The notes: generated from the sequence alone by a model not told the origin. 64,000 bases of DNA from Rhizobium subbaraonis (GCF_900220975.1 NZ_OBQD01000003.1:248001-312000); one strand, 5' to 3'. Positions 38,930 through 47,333 are shown, numbered from the stretch's first letter. Numbers and translations are program-made.

Positions 38930-41900
38930 CAGAAGCGAACTTTGACGGTGCCCTTAAAGCTCCGTCCCCAGCCGGGAATGCCCGTCGCGACGTCGAAATC
39001 CTCGTCCAACAGGTTGAAGGCGGCAAGGCTCAGTTCGAAGCGCTTGTCGAACGGTTCCCACGTCACGCTGGCGTCGAGCGTCCAGAAGGCGTCGAGTTTC
39101 TGTGGGAAGAGGTAGAGGTCGTCGGTCTCGTCTTCAGTGCCGCGATTGGAGACGAGAAATGTTTCGTTGCCGAGGCGTGTGCCGATATAGTTCGCAGCCA
39201 GCGTTGCCTTGACGTTCGCCTCGTTCACCCAGGTGAGCGCGACCTGTCCTGCCCATTCCGGCAGGAAGGGAAGGGAGCTACCGTCATCCAGACTGTTTCG
39301 ATCCTGGTTTTCGGAATCGATGTAAGCGAGCGTTGTCGATAGGCCGAAGCCGTTGCCGATATGCACATTGGAGGTAACGCTGGCGCGGTCGATACGACCG
39401 TCCGCTAGCGTTACCGGGCCGGGATCCAGAAAATATTGCCAGGTGGTCGGATAGGATATGCCGAAGTTCCCCAGATCCTGATGCTGGAAATCGACGGCCG
39501 TAAACAGCCAGTCGTTCCATTCAGCATCCCAGCGGGCAGCGATCGTGTCGGTCGAGCCATCGACTGCCAAGCCATTCTGGTTCGGCTGCAAGCCGACTGT
39601 GGTTACCGGCGCAAGCGTGTTCAGGTCGTAGTCGTAGCTTTGTCCGATGTAGGCCAGTCTGAGCCACTGCCCATCCGCCGGGGAATACGCAATACCTGCG
39701 CGGGGATCGACACGCCGTCTGTCCGTGTCGTCGCCATGTGCATAGCTGCCGAACAGGCCGTACTCGGCACGGAGCGACGCGTTGATGTCGTGAAGCACAT
39801 CCACATAAAGGCGGCCGTAGTCGATAGACGACTCGGCTTTCTCGCTGCCCGTACCGTCGTCCGTTGCCTCAGCCGTTGCCTTGACCACCCCGCCTTCGAT
39901 GCCATAGCGCAAGGTAAGGTTTTCAATCGCGATCGTATGGTTGATCGCGCCTATGTAACTCGTCTCGGTGGCGTCGAACGAGCTGCGCGCTGTAATTGGC
40001 AGATCAAAGGTGGAGGTCTGAACATCGCTGGCGCTGGTGTCCTTGTAGAAAAACGCCGTGTTGACGACGTTCTCAAAGCTGATCGTATGGCTCCAGCCGA
40101 TGCCGGCAGCAGTCGATTTAAGCTGCTCGTCTCTGCCAAGCGTGAACGGGATTGAACCGAACCATAGCGGAAGACCAAAATTATACCGTGAATTCAGATC
40201 GAACTGGTTATCGAAATGTTGTCCGTAGAGGACGATCCGGTCGGCTGGTGTGGGTGTTGCAGTAAGGTAGCCGTAGCCGTTGACCAGCTCCGTCGCGCCT
40301 TCATACTCGGTGTCAAAGAGACGGCTGTCCCCTGCAACTGGTGTCTTTATCCATTCAAGATCGACGTAACTGCTGACCGGGAACGGCCAGTTGGCAAAGC
40401 TGCTCCAGCTGCCCTCGTAGATCGGCCGGGAGTCGCCGTTATAGGTCGAGATGCCATAGCCGAGTTCGACTTCCGAGAAGGGGTAACGGATGTAGTATGG
40501 CCGGGCGGAAGGCCCTGCCAGCATGTGCGGGTCGTACAGCAGGCCCTGCATGAAGGATGAGAAAGTATACTTGTTCTGGGTCGGCTCGATGCCGTCGCTG
40601 CCGTAAAGGTAGTTGTTCAGGAACGGATTGACGCTGCCGCGCAGCGTCTGATCGACGTACGACATGCCGGAAAAGGGATCGAAGGTGATGTCGCCGTAGT
40701 ACTGGCCCCAGGCGTTCAGGCCCTGCAGGCGGAAGGCGTTGTTGAGCGTCGAGCCGGCGTCATGGTTGAAGCTGATCGCGGCGTGGTCCGATCCGATAGC
40801 GCGCAGCCGTCGCATGTATTCCTGGGCGGCGGCGATGGCGCCGTCGGAATCGTACTCGTCCATCGCGATGCTCGCCCGCAGCGAGGGGACGACGGGATCG
40901 TTCGGATCGAGCCGGTCGGCATTGTCGAGCGCCTGCTGCGCGGCGATGCGATTGCGTTGCTCCTGATGCGCGACCGCCAGCAGGAGTTGCCCCTGCGCAT
41001 AGGCGGGGTTTGCGACCGTGCCCGCCAGCAGATCCTCGGTCGCCTTCTCAAGTTCGCCTGTCGCAAGGTGATAACGTCCGCGTGCGATCAGGGCGAGATC
41101 AAAACCTGGATCGACTGCCATGGCACGATCGATTTCGTTTTTCGCCAGCCGCACCCGGTCCTGATTGAGGTAGACATATGCCAGATTGGCGCGAGGGATG
41201 GGATCCTCGGGATCGAGTTCGATCGCGCGTTTGAGCGCCTTCTCGGCGGACTGCCAGTCGCCGCGTGCATCCTGGGCGTTGCCGAGATCGTTCCACAGCG
41301 TGCCCCAGCCGGGCGCCACCTTCAGTGCCGTTTCGAGGGTGGCGATGGCGGCATCGGTGTCGCCTTCTATGCCGCTTTGATAGCGTGAAAGGCTCCACAG
41401 CGCGATCGGCTGGTTCGGATCGAGCGCCAGCGCACGGCCCATCGCCTCCTTCACCTGTTCGCGATCGTTGATGATGAAGGCGAAGGCGGAGCGGTATGCC
41501 GGCAGCGACGGGTCGTCCGGATACCGCTGTTCGGCCTCCTTCAGAACATCGAGGCTCGCGCGGATGTTTTCGAGGAAGCCCGCCGCATAGGCCTCGGCGA
41601 AGGCGCCGTTGGGGCCGGTGACCGGGCTTGGCTGCTTTTCGAGGCGGTCGGGGTTTGCCAGGGCACGGGCGAAGTAGCCGCCGAAGTCGGCGACGCTGCC
41701 GCGTTTCGGATCAAGTCCCGGCCGGGCACGGGCGAACAGGCGCGCGGCATCGGAAAAGCGGCGTTCGGCGCCGGCGACCATGGCATCCATCAGGTCGAGG
41801 CGGGCGCGCTGGGTGGCGGAAAGCGTCATGGCGCGCGCCCGGTCCAGCGAAGCCATCGCCCTCTGGCGGCCCTCCAGCGTGAACTGCGCTTCGGCAAGCG

Positions 41901-42636
41901 TCAGCCAGTCCTCGGCGCTGCGGCTTTCTTCCGGCTTTTGTTCAAGGCCGTCGATCGTCCGGCGCATTTCCTGCGCCGTCAGCGGGGAGGGCTGCATGTA
42001 GACGAATGCGTCGCGCAGCGGCAGATAGAAGAGCATCTGCTCGCGGTCGTCGGAGTTGACGACGATGACCTTCTGCGGCGCCTGGCCGATTCTGGCGACG
42101 GCGGCCTCGCCCTGGCGGACCTGCACGCTGCCCTGGGCGTTCACCAGTTCCACCGTGCCTTCCATCACCACCAGTGAGGTCTTGTCGCCGTCGACGGTGA
42201 GCGACCAGTCGGTGCCGCGGATGGCGGCGGCGGCCGCCGGCGTGTCGATCTTCAGCCCCTGGCCGCCGCGCTGGGCGCGGGCCCAGATAGTTCCACTCTG
42301 CAGGTCGAGCACGGTATCGCCCGCAGCCCCCATCTGCCGCACCAGCAGCGAGGAGTTGCGGCCGAGGCGGATCTGGGTGTGGTCGGCAAACAGGACGGCG
42401 AGCTGGCCGACCGCGTTGGTGCGCAATTCGTCGCCGATCAGAAGATCCTGGTTGAGGTCGACGTGGCGCCAGTTGCTGACGTCGAAGAAGCGGACCTCCT
42501 CGCCCGTCTTGCGCGCGATGACGGAGCCGGCAGTGGGGGTGGCGCGCGGAATCGGATCGCCGAGAGCAGCCGTATGCCCCAGGGCGACAAGAAACGGCAA
42601 TGCCGCTATTGTCCTCCAGCCAGTCCCCATCTTCAT
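38929..42636 (-). CDS. FecR-TPR-beta-barrel fusion outer-membrane protein
   Basis: About 1235 residues from the ATG at 42636; a GTG seven codons upstream and an ATG two codons downstream are alternatives, none with a clear Shine-Dalgarno. Order: Sec signal peptide (to about 28), FecR domain (about 40-160; VGQLAVLFADHTQIRLGRNSSL, AAAIRGTDW), at least ten TPR units (about 210-600; for example WGTLWNDLGNAQDARGDWQSA), and a beta-rich C-terminal part of about 600 residues ending in KGTVKVRF, the aromatic terminus of outer-membrane barrels. It looks like a secretin-independent porin or receptor with periplasmic TPRs. It is translationally coupled to the CHASE2 cyclase, so it may pass an outer-surface signal to it. 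Confidence 0.82.
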   Translation of the reverse strand: MKMGTGWRTIAALPFLVALGHTAALGDPIPRATPTAGSVIARKTGEEVRFFDVSNWRHVDLNQDLLIGDELRTNAVGQLAVLFADHTQIRLGRNSSLLVRQMGAAGDTVLDLQSGTIWARAQRGGQGLKIDTPAAAAAIRGTDWSLTVDGDKTSLVVMEGTVELVNAQGSVQVRQGEAAVARIGQAPQKVIVVNSDDREQMLFYLPLRDAFVYMQPSPLTAQEMRRTIDGLEQKPEESRSAEDWLTLAEAQFTLEGRQRAMASLDRARAMTLSATQRARLDLMDAMVAGAERRFSDAARLFARARPGLDPKRGSVADFGGYFARALANPDRLEKQPSPVTGPNGAFAEAYAAGFLENIRASLDVLKEAEQRYPDDPSLPAYRSAFAFIINDREQVKEAMGRALALDPNQPIALWSLSRYQSGIEGDTDAAIATLETALKVAPGWGTLWNDLGNAQDARGDWQSAEKALKRAIELDPEDPIPRANLAYVYLNQDRVRLAKNEIDRAMAVDPGFDLALIARGRYHLATGELEKATEDLLAGTVANPAYAQGQLLLAVAHQEQRNRIAAQQALDNADRLDPNDPVVPSLRASIAMDEYDSDGAIAAAQEYMRRLRAIGSDHAAISFNHDAGSTLNNAFRLQGLNAWGQYYGDITFDPFSGMSYVDQTLRGSVNPFLNNYLYGSDGIEPTQNKYTFSSFMQGLLYDPHMLAGPSARPYYIRYPFSEVELGYGISTYNGDSRPIYEGSWSSFANWPFPVSSYVDLEWIKTPVAGDSRLFDTEYEGATELVNGYGYLTATPTPADRIVLYGQHFDNQFDLNSRYNFGLPLWFGSIPFTLGRDEQLKSTAAGIGWSHTISFENVVNTAFFYKDTSASDVQTSTFDLPITARSSFDATETSYIGAINHTIAIENLTLRYGIEGGVVKATAEATDDGTGSEKAESSIDYGRLYVDVLHDINASLRAEYGLFGSYAHGDDTDRRRVDPRAGIAYSPADGQWLRLAYIGQSYDYDLNTLAPVTTVGLQPNQNGLAVDGSTDTIAARWDAEWNDWLFTAVDFQHQDLGNFGISYPTTWQYFLDPGPVTLADGRIDRASVTSNVHIGNGFGLSTTLAYIDSENQDRNSLDDGSSLPFLPEWAGQVALTWVNEANVKATLAANYIGTRLGNETFLVSNRGTEDETDDLYLFPQKLDAFWTLDASVTWEPFDKRFELSLAAFNLLDEDFDVATGIPGWGRSFKGTVKVRF

Positions 42637-42755
42637 GCGCCAAGAACTGACAGGCACGGCGAAATTGTCAAGCCGGCCCGGCGGGGCTGCTTGCTTTTGT
42701 CCGCGACTGTATTAACACGGAAACACATGTTGGCGGGGGCAGTCAGTATTTGGCC

Positions 42756-43262
42756 ATGAGTAATCCGGAGAACTCGCTCTCGATCGAGCACTTCAATCAT
42801 GTAAAGAAAATCAACGACGTCTTCTACGACCAAGTGAAGTCCGCAGACCAGAAGGCGGCCTACATCTTTACATTCATGCTTGCATTCCTGATGTGGTCGG
42901 CCGAGGGGCAGGGCGTGTTTCGCTGGGCCCGCTATACGGAGAGCAACCTTCTCTGGGGGATCGTGTCGGCGGTGCTCGCCGCGTCGATCGTGTTCACGAT
43001 CGTCAGCGCGATTCTCGTCGTCCTGCCCCGCAGGGCCGAGCGCGGCACGTCGCTGTTCTGGGGCGCGTGGAAGGAGCAGCGCAAGAGGCTGGTGGAGGCC
43101 AGCGATGCGGCCGACATGGCCTATCTTTTCAAGGAGTATCTGGACAATGCCGACGTGCTGGCCCAGATCGCGCAGGACAAGTACCGGATGGTCCGCTTCG
43201 CCTTCCGCGGCCTCTTGATCACCGTCCTGACCTACGTCGTGCTGCTGCTGCTGCGCCAGTAG
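42756..43262 (+). CDS. PycTM/DUF5706-like three-helix membrane protein (possible Pycsar effector)
   Basis: A 168-residue membrane protein from the ATG at 42756. N-terminal helix (about 10-30), ADQKA at 30-34, membrane segments at about 34-50, 64-90 and 150-166, PRR at 91-93 just after the second, SLFWG at 99-103, and a helical region ending QIAQDKYRMVRFAF. This order (aD-K-a, helix, helix, L-P-R, s-FwG, Q...K...) is that of the Pycsar membrane effector PycTM/DUF5706. In Pycsar a pyrimidine cyclase makes cUMP or cCMP upon phage infection and PycTM damages the membrane. Here the nearest cyclase belongs to the divergent operon and has adenylate-type residues. The assignment rests on pattern recognition only. 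Confidence 0.68.
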   Translation: MSNPENSLSIEHFNHVKKINDVFYDQVKSADQKAAYIFTFMLAFLMWSAEGQGVFRWARYTESNLLWGIVSAVLAASIVFTIVSAILVVLPRRAERGTSLFWGAWKEQRKRLVEASDAADMAYLFKEYLDNADVLAQIAQDKYRMVRFAFRGLLITVLTYVVLLLLRQ

Positions 43263-43320
43263 CCGCGCGACCCGCGCGTCCCGGCCTGGTCAGGCAAATT
43301 GGTTCGGCAGGCGGGCCGCC

Positions 43321-43683
43321 TCAGGCGGCCAGCATCTTGTTGACCTCGTCGACGAGGTCGCGCAGGTGGAAGGGCTTGGAAAGGACCTTGGCGTCCTTGG
43401 GAGCCTTCGAGTCCGGGTTCAGAGCCACGGCAGCGAAGCCGGTGATGAACATCACCTTCAGGTCCGGGTCGAGCTCGGTCGCCCGGCGCGCCAGCTCGAT
43501 GCCGTCCATCTCCGGCATGACGATGTCCGTCAGAAGCAGGGAGAACGGCTCCTCGCGCAGCCGGTCGTAGGCGCTCGCACCATTGTCGTAGGAGGTGACC
43601 TTGTAGCCGGCGCGCTCGAGCGCCTTCACGAGGAAGCGGCGCATGTCGTTGTCGTCTTCGGCGAGGAGGATCTTGGAACTCAT
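43321..43683 (-). CDS. cpdR: Response regulator CpdR (single receiver domain)
   Basis: A 120-residue stand-alone receiver. Phosphoacceptor Asp53 lies in LTDIVMPEMDG, the acidic pocket is Asp10-Asp11 (LLAEDDND), with Thr81 and Lys103 (LSKPF) completing the active site. It matches CpdR of Caulobacter and rhizobia, which in its unphosphorylated form brings ClpXP to the pole and drives cell-cycle proteolysis; phosphorylation comes from the CckA-ChpT relay. No output domain is present. It is divergent from an N-formylglutamate amidohydrolase gene, a conserved alphaproteobacterial pairing. Confidence 0.93.
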   Translation of the reverse strand: MSSKILLAEDDNDMRRFLVKALERAGYKVTSYDNGASAYDRLREEPFSLLLTDIVMPEMDGIELARRATELDPDLKVMFITGFAAVALNPDSKAPKDAKVLSKPFHLRDLVDEVNKMLAA

Positions 43684-43869
43684 GTGGTGGGGGCCGTTAC
43701 TGCTGGTTGTCGTGCCTTTTCGGCGGTTCTGTCACGAAAAACGATTCGGGTAAAAATCCGGTGAACGGGATGGCACCTGAATCGCTGCGTCGTCGCGACT
43801 ATGGACACGGGCGCGCGCCGCTGGCAACATACAGCACGTCGCGATTTTGTCACATGGTAAAGGACCGAA

Positions 43870-44751
43870 ATGGCCCCGGAATTCAGCGAGAAAGGCCTCT
43901 TCGAGGTTCTGGAGCCGGCTTCGCAGACCCTTCCGCTGGTATTCAACTCCCCTCATAGCGGGCGTGCCTATCCACAGGGATTTGTCAGCGACTCGCGGCT
44001 GGACGCACTTTCCATCCGCCGCTCGGAGGATCATTTCGTCGATGAACTGTTCCAGGCGGCGCCGGCGCTGGGCGCGCCGATGCTGCTGGCGCACTTCCCG
44101 CGCGCATTCCTCGACGTCAACCGCGAACCCTACGAACTCGATCCGCGCATGTTCGAAGGTACGCTGCCGCCCTATGCCAATGTCAGCTCGATGCGGGTGG
44201 CCGGCGGTCTCGGCACGGTGCCGCGAGTGGTTGCGGAAAACATGGAGATCTACCAGCGCCGCATGCCGGTCAGCGAGGCGCTCGACCGGATCGAGACCAT
44301 CTACAAGCCGTACCATACCTGCCTGCGCAGCCTGATCGTGCGCACGCATCTCCGGTTCGGCTTCGCCGTGCTCGTCGATTGCCATTCGATGCCCGGCAAC
44401 ATCCGCATCGCAGGCGGGCAGCGGCCGGATTTCATCATCGGCGACCGCTACGGCACGAGTGCTGCCGGCGACCTGTCGCGCGCGGTGGTGCGACTGTTCG
44501 AGGACATGGGCTTCGTCGTGGCGCGCAACAAGCCCTATGCGGGCGGCTTCATCACCGAGCACTACGGCCGGCCCGCCAAGGGGCTGCATGCCTTGCAGAT
44601 CGAGGTCAATCGCGCGCTCTACGTTGACGAGACGACGCTTCAGAAGAAGCCGGAATTCGACGCGGTGCAGGCGGGCATCAGCTGGGCCCTTTCCCAGTTT
44701 GCGGGCTACGTCGAGAAATATGCCTCCGACAGCGCGCTCGCGGCGGAATGA
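43870..44751 (+). CDS. N-formylglutamate amidohydrolase
   Basis: A 293-residue hydrolase that cleaves N-formyl-L-glutamate to formate and glutamate, or a related formyl-amide. Family blocks are present: LVFNSPHSGRAYP with the metal-binding His near residue 35, RSEDHFVDEL, AHFPRAFLDVNREPYELD, and DCHSMPG, GDRYGTSAA and GGFITEHYGRP further on. No other histidine-utilisation gene is adjacent, so the role may be general deformylation rather than the hut pathway. It is divergent from cpdR, with about 190 nt between starts. Confidence 0.9.
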   Translation: MAPEFSEKGLFEVLEPASQTLPLVFNSPHSGRAYPQGFVSDSRLDALSIRRSEDHFVDELFQAAPALGAPMLLAHFPRAFLDVNREPYELDPRMFEGTLPPYANVSSMRVAGGLGTVPRVVAENMEIYQRRMPVSEALDRIETIYKPYHTCLRSLIVRTHLRFGFAVLVDCHSMPGNIRIAGGQRPDFIIGDRYGTSAAGDLSRAVVRLFEDMGFVVARNKPYAGGFITEHYGRPAKGLHALQIEVNRALYVDETTLQKKPEFDAVQAGISWALSQFAGYVEKYASDSALAAE

Positions 44752-44815
44752 CTTTCCCAGCCGGGTCTAAACGCTGATCTTGAAAGCCGGACGCTGCGAC
44801 CGTTCCCCTGCGGTC

Positions 44816-44897
44816 AAAAAAAACCGCGCTCGACGCGCGGTTAAGTCTAGGGAGGAAACACCCAAGGAGGGTATTACAGTCACGAGTGACTGTAGCT
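44816..44897 (-). ncRNA. mmgR: suhB/mmgR-type small RNA
   Basis: About 80 nt on the minus strand. The 5' part is a perfect 8-bp hairpin (ACAGTCAC-GA-GTGACTGT, 44876-44893). The single-stranded middle has two anti-Shine-Dalgarno CCUCC stretches (ACCCUCCUU and UUCCUCCCU). The 3' end is an intrinsic terminator, AACCGCGC-TCGAC-GCGCGGTT (44822-44842) followed by a run of Ts. Upstream are a TTGACA-like -35 (44928-44923) and a TATTAA -10 (44908-44903; the spacing is short). Size, motifs and location opposite to and just upstream of an inositol-phosphatase gene match the Rfam suhB motif, MmgR in Sinorhizobium, which controls polyhydroxybutyrate granules and other mRNAs. Confidence 0.85.
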
Positions 44898-45089
44898 AGA
44901 CGTTAATATTGCGCTGCACAAATGTCAAGCACTTCCGATCGCGTGCCATAAAATAGGCAATTCGCCGAAAAGGCCCTGAAAATGCAGCCGGGCTTCGATC
45001 CGTATTCAGCGTGAAACGCGCCTGCGGTTCCGTTTTGCCGCTTCATGCTCTATGGACGTGCCGACTTCCACCCGAACAACGAGAGTGCC

Positions 45090-45863
45090 ATGCTTCCCGA
45101 TCGCGCCTTCTTCGATCTACTTGCCGATGCCGCCAAGGCCGAGACGCTGCCGCGGTTTCGCGTCGGCGCCGATGTGGTCAACAAGGAGGCGAAGGGCTTC
45201 GACCCGGTCACCGAGGGCGACCGCGCGGCCGAGGCTGCGATCCGCGCGCTGATTGAGAAGCAATTTCCCGAGCACGGCATTCTGGGCGAAGAGCACGGGT
45301 CCGTCGGGCTCGACCGCGAATATGTCTGGGTCATCGATCCTATCGACGGCACGCGTGCCTTCATTTCAGGCGTTCCCGTCTGGGGCACGCTGATCGGGCT
45401 CTACCGCAACGGCCGGGCGGTGATGGGACTGATCGACCAGCCGTTTACGGGCGAGCGTTATTTCGCCGACGGCACGCAATCCCTCTACAGCGGACCGGAG
45501 GGCAGGCGGGTGTTGTCGACCCGGGCCTGCGAACGCCTCTCGGACGCCATCATGTTCACGACCTCGCCGCATATCTTCGACGCGGCCGACCGCCAGCGCT
45601 ATGATGTGGTGCAAGAGAAGGTCCGGCTGTTCCGTTATGGCGTGGATTGCTACGCCTACGCGCTTTTGGCAGCCGGCCATGTCGACCTGGTGGTCGAGTC
45701 CGCGCTGAAGGCCTATGACGTCGGCGGGCTCATCCCCGTCATCGAACAGGCGGGCGGCATCATCACTGACTGGGACGGCGGCCGTGCCGAGATGGGGGGA
45801 CGCGTCATCGCCGCGGGCAGCCGCGCCGTGTACGACGAGGCGATGGCGCTGCTGCGCGGCTGA
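45090..45863 (+). CDS. hisN: Histidinol-phosphatase of the inositol monophosphatase family
   Basis: A 257-residue Mg2+-dependent phosphatase starting at MLPDRAFFDL. Metal-binding motifs are GEEHG (Glu67, Glu68) and WVIDPIDGTRAF (Asp83, Asp86), with the third site in AYDVGGLIPVIEQAGG. The DPIDGTRAFISG variant is characteristic of alphaproteobacterial HisN, which dephosphorylates histidinol-phosphate in histidine synthesis, rather than of SuhB proper (which reads DPLDGT). The sRNA at 44816-44897 is transcribed away from it. Inositol or other phosphatase side activities are possible. Confidence 0.85.
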   Translation: MLPDRAFFDLLADAAKAETLPRFRVGADVVNKEAKGFDPVTEGDRAAEAAIRALIEKQFPEHGILGEEHGSVGLDREYVWVIDPIDGTRAFISGVPVWGTLIGLYRNGRAVMGLIDQPFTGERYFADGTQSLYSGPEGRRVLSTRACERLSDAIMFTTSPHIFDAADRQRYDVVQEKVRLFRYGVDCYAYALLAAGHVDLVVESALKAYDVGGLIPVIEQAGGIITDWDGGRAEMGGRVIAAGSRAVYDEAMALLRG

Positions 45864-45947
45864 TGCCGCCGCTGAGGCTGGATGCCCGCCCATCCATCAA
45901 CCTCGGCCTCGCCTGCGGCAATTGCCCCGTCGCTGCGAGATGCCGCC

Positions 45948-46910
45948 TCAGGCTTCGAGCGCTCCATGTTCGGCCAGGCTTCCAGGGATGAAGGCCTCGA
46001 TCGCAGCCATGGCCTGCGCGCGATATCGGTCGGCCTCGCTGAAGAGCTCGTGGCGGGCGCCGTCGATCTCGATCAGGCGGCCTGCGCGAAATTTCCGGGC
46101 CAGATCATTGATTGCGGCGCGCGGTACGATCGGATCTGCGGTCGGGCACAGAAGCAGCGTCGGGATGCGGATCCGCGTCAGGTGTTCCTGGCGGGAGACG
46201 CGCGCGATGGCGCCCAGCGTTTCCTTCAGCCATCGCGCCGTCGGCTGGCCGAGGGAGAGATCGGGAAAGGCGTCGCAGATCGCCTGGTTGCGCTCATAGC
46301 GGCGGCGGTCGGCGGTCAGGACGTTGCCTTCGAAAGGCTGGGCTGAGGGGTGCTTGCGGAAGGTGCGGCCGCCGAGCAGGAAGAGGCTTGCGGTATTGGC
46401 GATCAGGGTGATCGAGCGCTGGCTCATGACCTGCCCGGCCAGCGCCACGAACGGTGCCGCAAGCGCCATGCGATCGATGCGGCTTTCCAGCTCCGGCGCC
46501 TGCGACAGCGCCACGAGCGCGCCCATCGAATGGGCGACGATATAGAAAGGCAGGCGGGTATCGGGAAGGACAACCTGCTCGAGAAACTGCTTGAGGTCGG
46601 CCTCGTAGTCCGAGAAACGGGCCACGTGTCCGCGTCTTTGGTCGCTGAGCATGCGCCCGGAGCCGCCCTGGCCGCGCCAATCGAAGGTGGCCACCCAAAG
46701 GCCACGGGCGGTGAAATCCCGGATCGTCTCGAAATACTTCTCGATGGTTTCGCTGCGTCCCTGCAGAAGGACGATCGTGCCCTTGGCCTCGCGCGCGGCC
46801 GAGCGGAATACCGCATAGCGGATCTTCACGCCGCCCTTGCCTTCGAAAAAGCCGGAGAAGTGGTTGTCGGGAACGGGATTGTCGGGAGTGGCGTAGAGCG
46901 GTTCGTCCAT
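45948..46910 (-). CDS. Monoacylglycerol lipase/lysophospholipase-type alpha/beta hydrolase
   Basis: A 320-residue serine hydrolase starting at MDEPLYATPD; an upstream in-frame start would add 35 unlikely residues. The oxyanion strand TIVLLQGRSETIEKYFE and the DWRGQGGSGR loop precede the nucleophile elbow IVAHSMGA (Ser128). Acid and base candidates are in LLCPTADPIV and DGARHELF. This is the PldB/monoglyceride-lipase family that removes an acyl chain from lysophospholipids or monoacylglycerols. No signal peptide, so it is likely cytoplasmic or at the inner face of the membrane. It is monocistronic. Confidence 0.88.
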   Translation of the reverse strand: MDEPLYATPDNPVPDNHFSGFFEGKGGVKIRYAVFRSAAREAKGTIVLLQGRSETIEKYFETIRDFTARGLWVATFDWRGQGGSGRMLSDQRRGHVARFSDYEADLKQFLEQVVLPDTRLPFYIVAHSMGALVALSQAPELESRIDRMALAAPFVALAGQVMSQRSITLIANTASLFLLGGRTFRKHPSAQPFEGNVLTADRRRYERNQAICDAFPDLSLGQPTARWLKETLGAIARVSRQEHLTRIRIPTLLLCPTADPIVPRAAINDLARKFRAGRLIEIDGARHELFSEADRYRAQAMAAIEAFIPGSLAEHGALEA

Positions 46911-47167
46911 ATCCGGCCTGGTTCGGCATACGATTGTCTGCAAAGGGTAGGGGCTCGGGTTTGCGCCGTCAAAGAAAAAAGCCGGCTGCGCGGGACGCGG
47001 GTAACGTCTGCGCATGCCGGCGAATTTGGCTGGGGCGGAAGGGACGTTTCACCCCAGCCACGAAAGGTTCGCTTTCGATGATCCTGTTCTAGAGGGCGCT
47101 GCCTGAACGCAAACGGAAGGGCGCGTTCATGGCGCATTCAGCCGAAAGGCAAATGTACGCGCGGGGT
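46911..47167. other. Intergenic region upstream of the hsp20 promoter
   Basis: About 257 nt holding the divergent promoter of the hydrolase gene. Nothing else was recognised. Confidence 0.4.
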
Positions 47168-47196
47168 CTTGAAGCCGCAAAATTGCGTCACCATCT
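47168..47196 (+). promoter_or_regulatory. RpoH (sigma-32) type promoter of hsp20
   Basis: CTTGAA (47168-47173), a 17-nt spacer, then CCATCT (47191-47196). This is the rhizobial RpoH consensus (CTTGAA-N17/18-CCATNT). Transcription should start near 47203, giving a leader of about 130 nt. Confidence 0.72.
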
Positions 47197-47202
47197 GGAT
47201 AA

Positions 47203-47333
47203 TGCGGGCGCCGGAAGGGTCCGCAAGAGGCAAGCACCGCCAAACGGGGTGCTGCCTGCAGCAAACGGGCCGCCGCCTTCAGAAATCGGTTGCGGCTTAT
47301 TCGACAGCAACTCGTCGCTCACAGGAGGACACC
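47203..47333 (+). promoter_or_regulatory. Probable ROSE-type RNA thermometer in the hsp20 leader
   Basis: The leader can fold into several hairpins, including AGCACC/GGTGCT (47233-47253) and GCCGCC/GGTTGCGGC (about 47271-47296). In the last one UCGCU (47315-47319) can pair with AGGA of the Shine-Dalgarno (47323-47326) leaving a bulged G, which is the U(U/C)GCU core of ROSE elements. Rhizobial small heat-shock genes are usually controlled this way. Folding is by eye only; the three-base loop is tight. Confidence 0.5.

Noticed and set aside
36950..43262. Calling the locus a confirmed Pycsar system
   Set aside because: The cyclase has adenylate-type residues and a CHASE2 sensor, and the effector match is by pattern only; kept as a hypothesis.
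44752..45089. A suhB leader riboswitch reading toward hisN
   Set aside because: The terminator U run and promoter are on the minus strand, so the element is an sRNA transcribed away from hisN.
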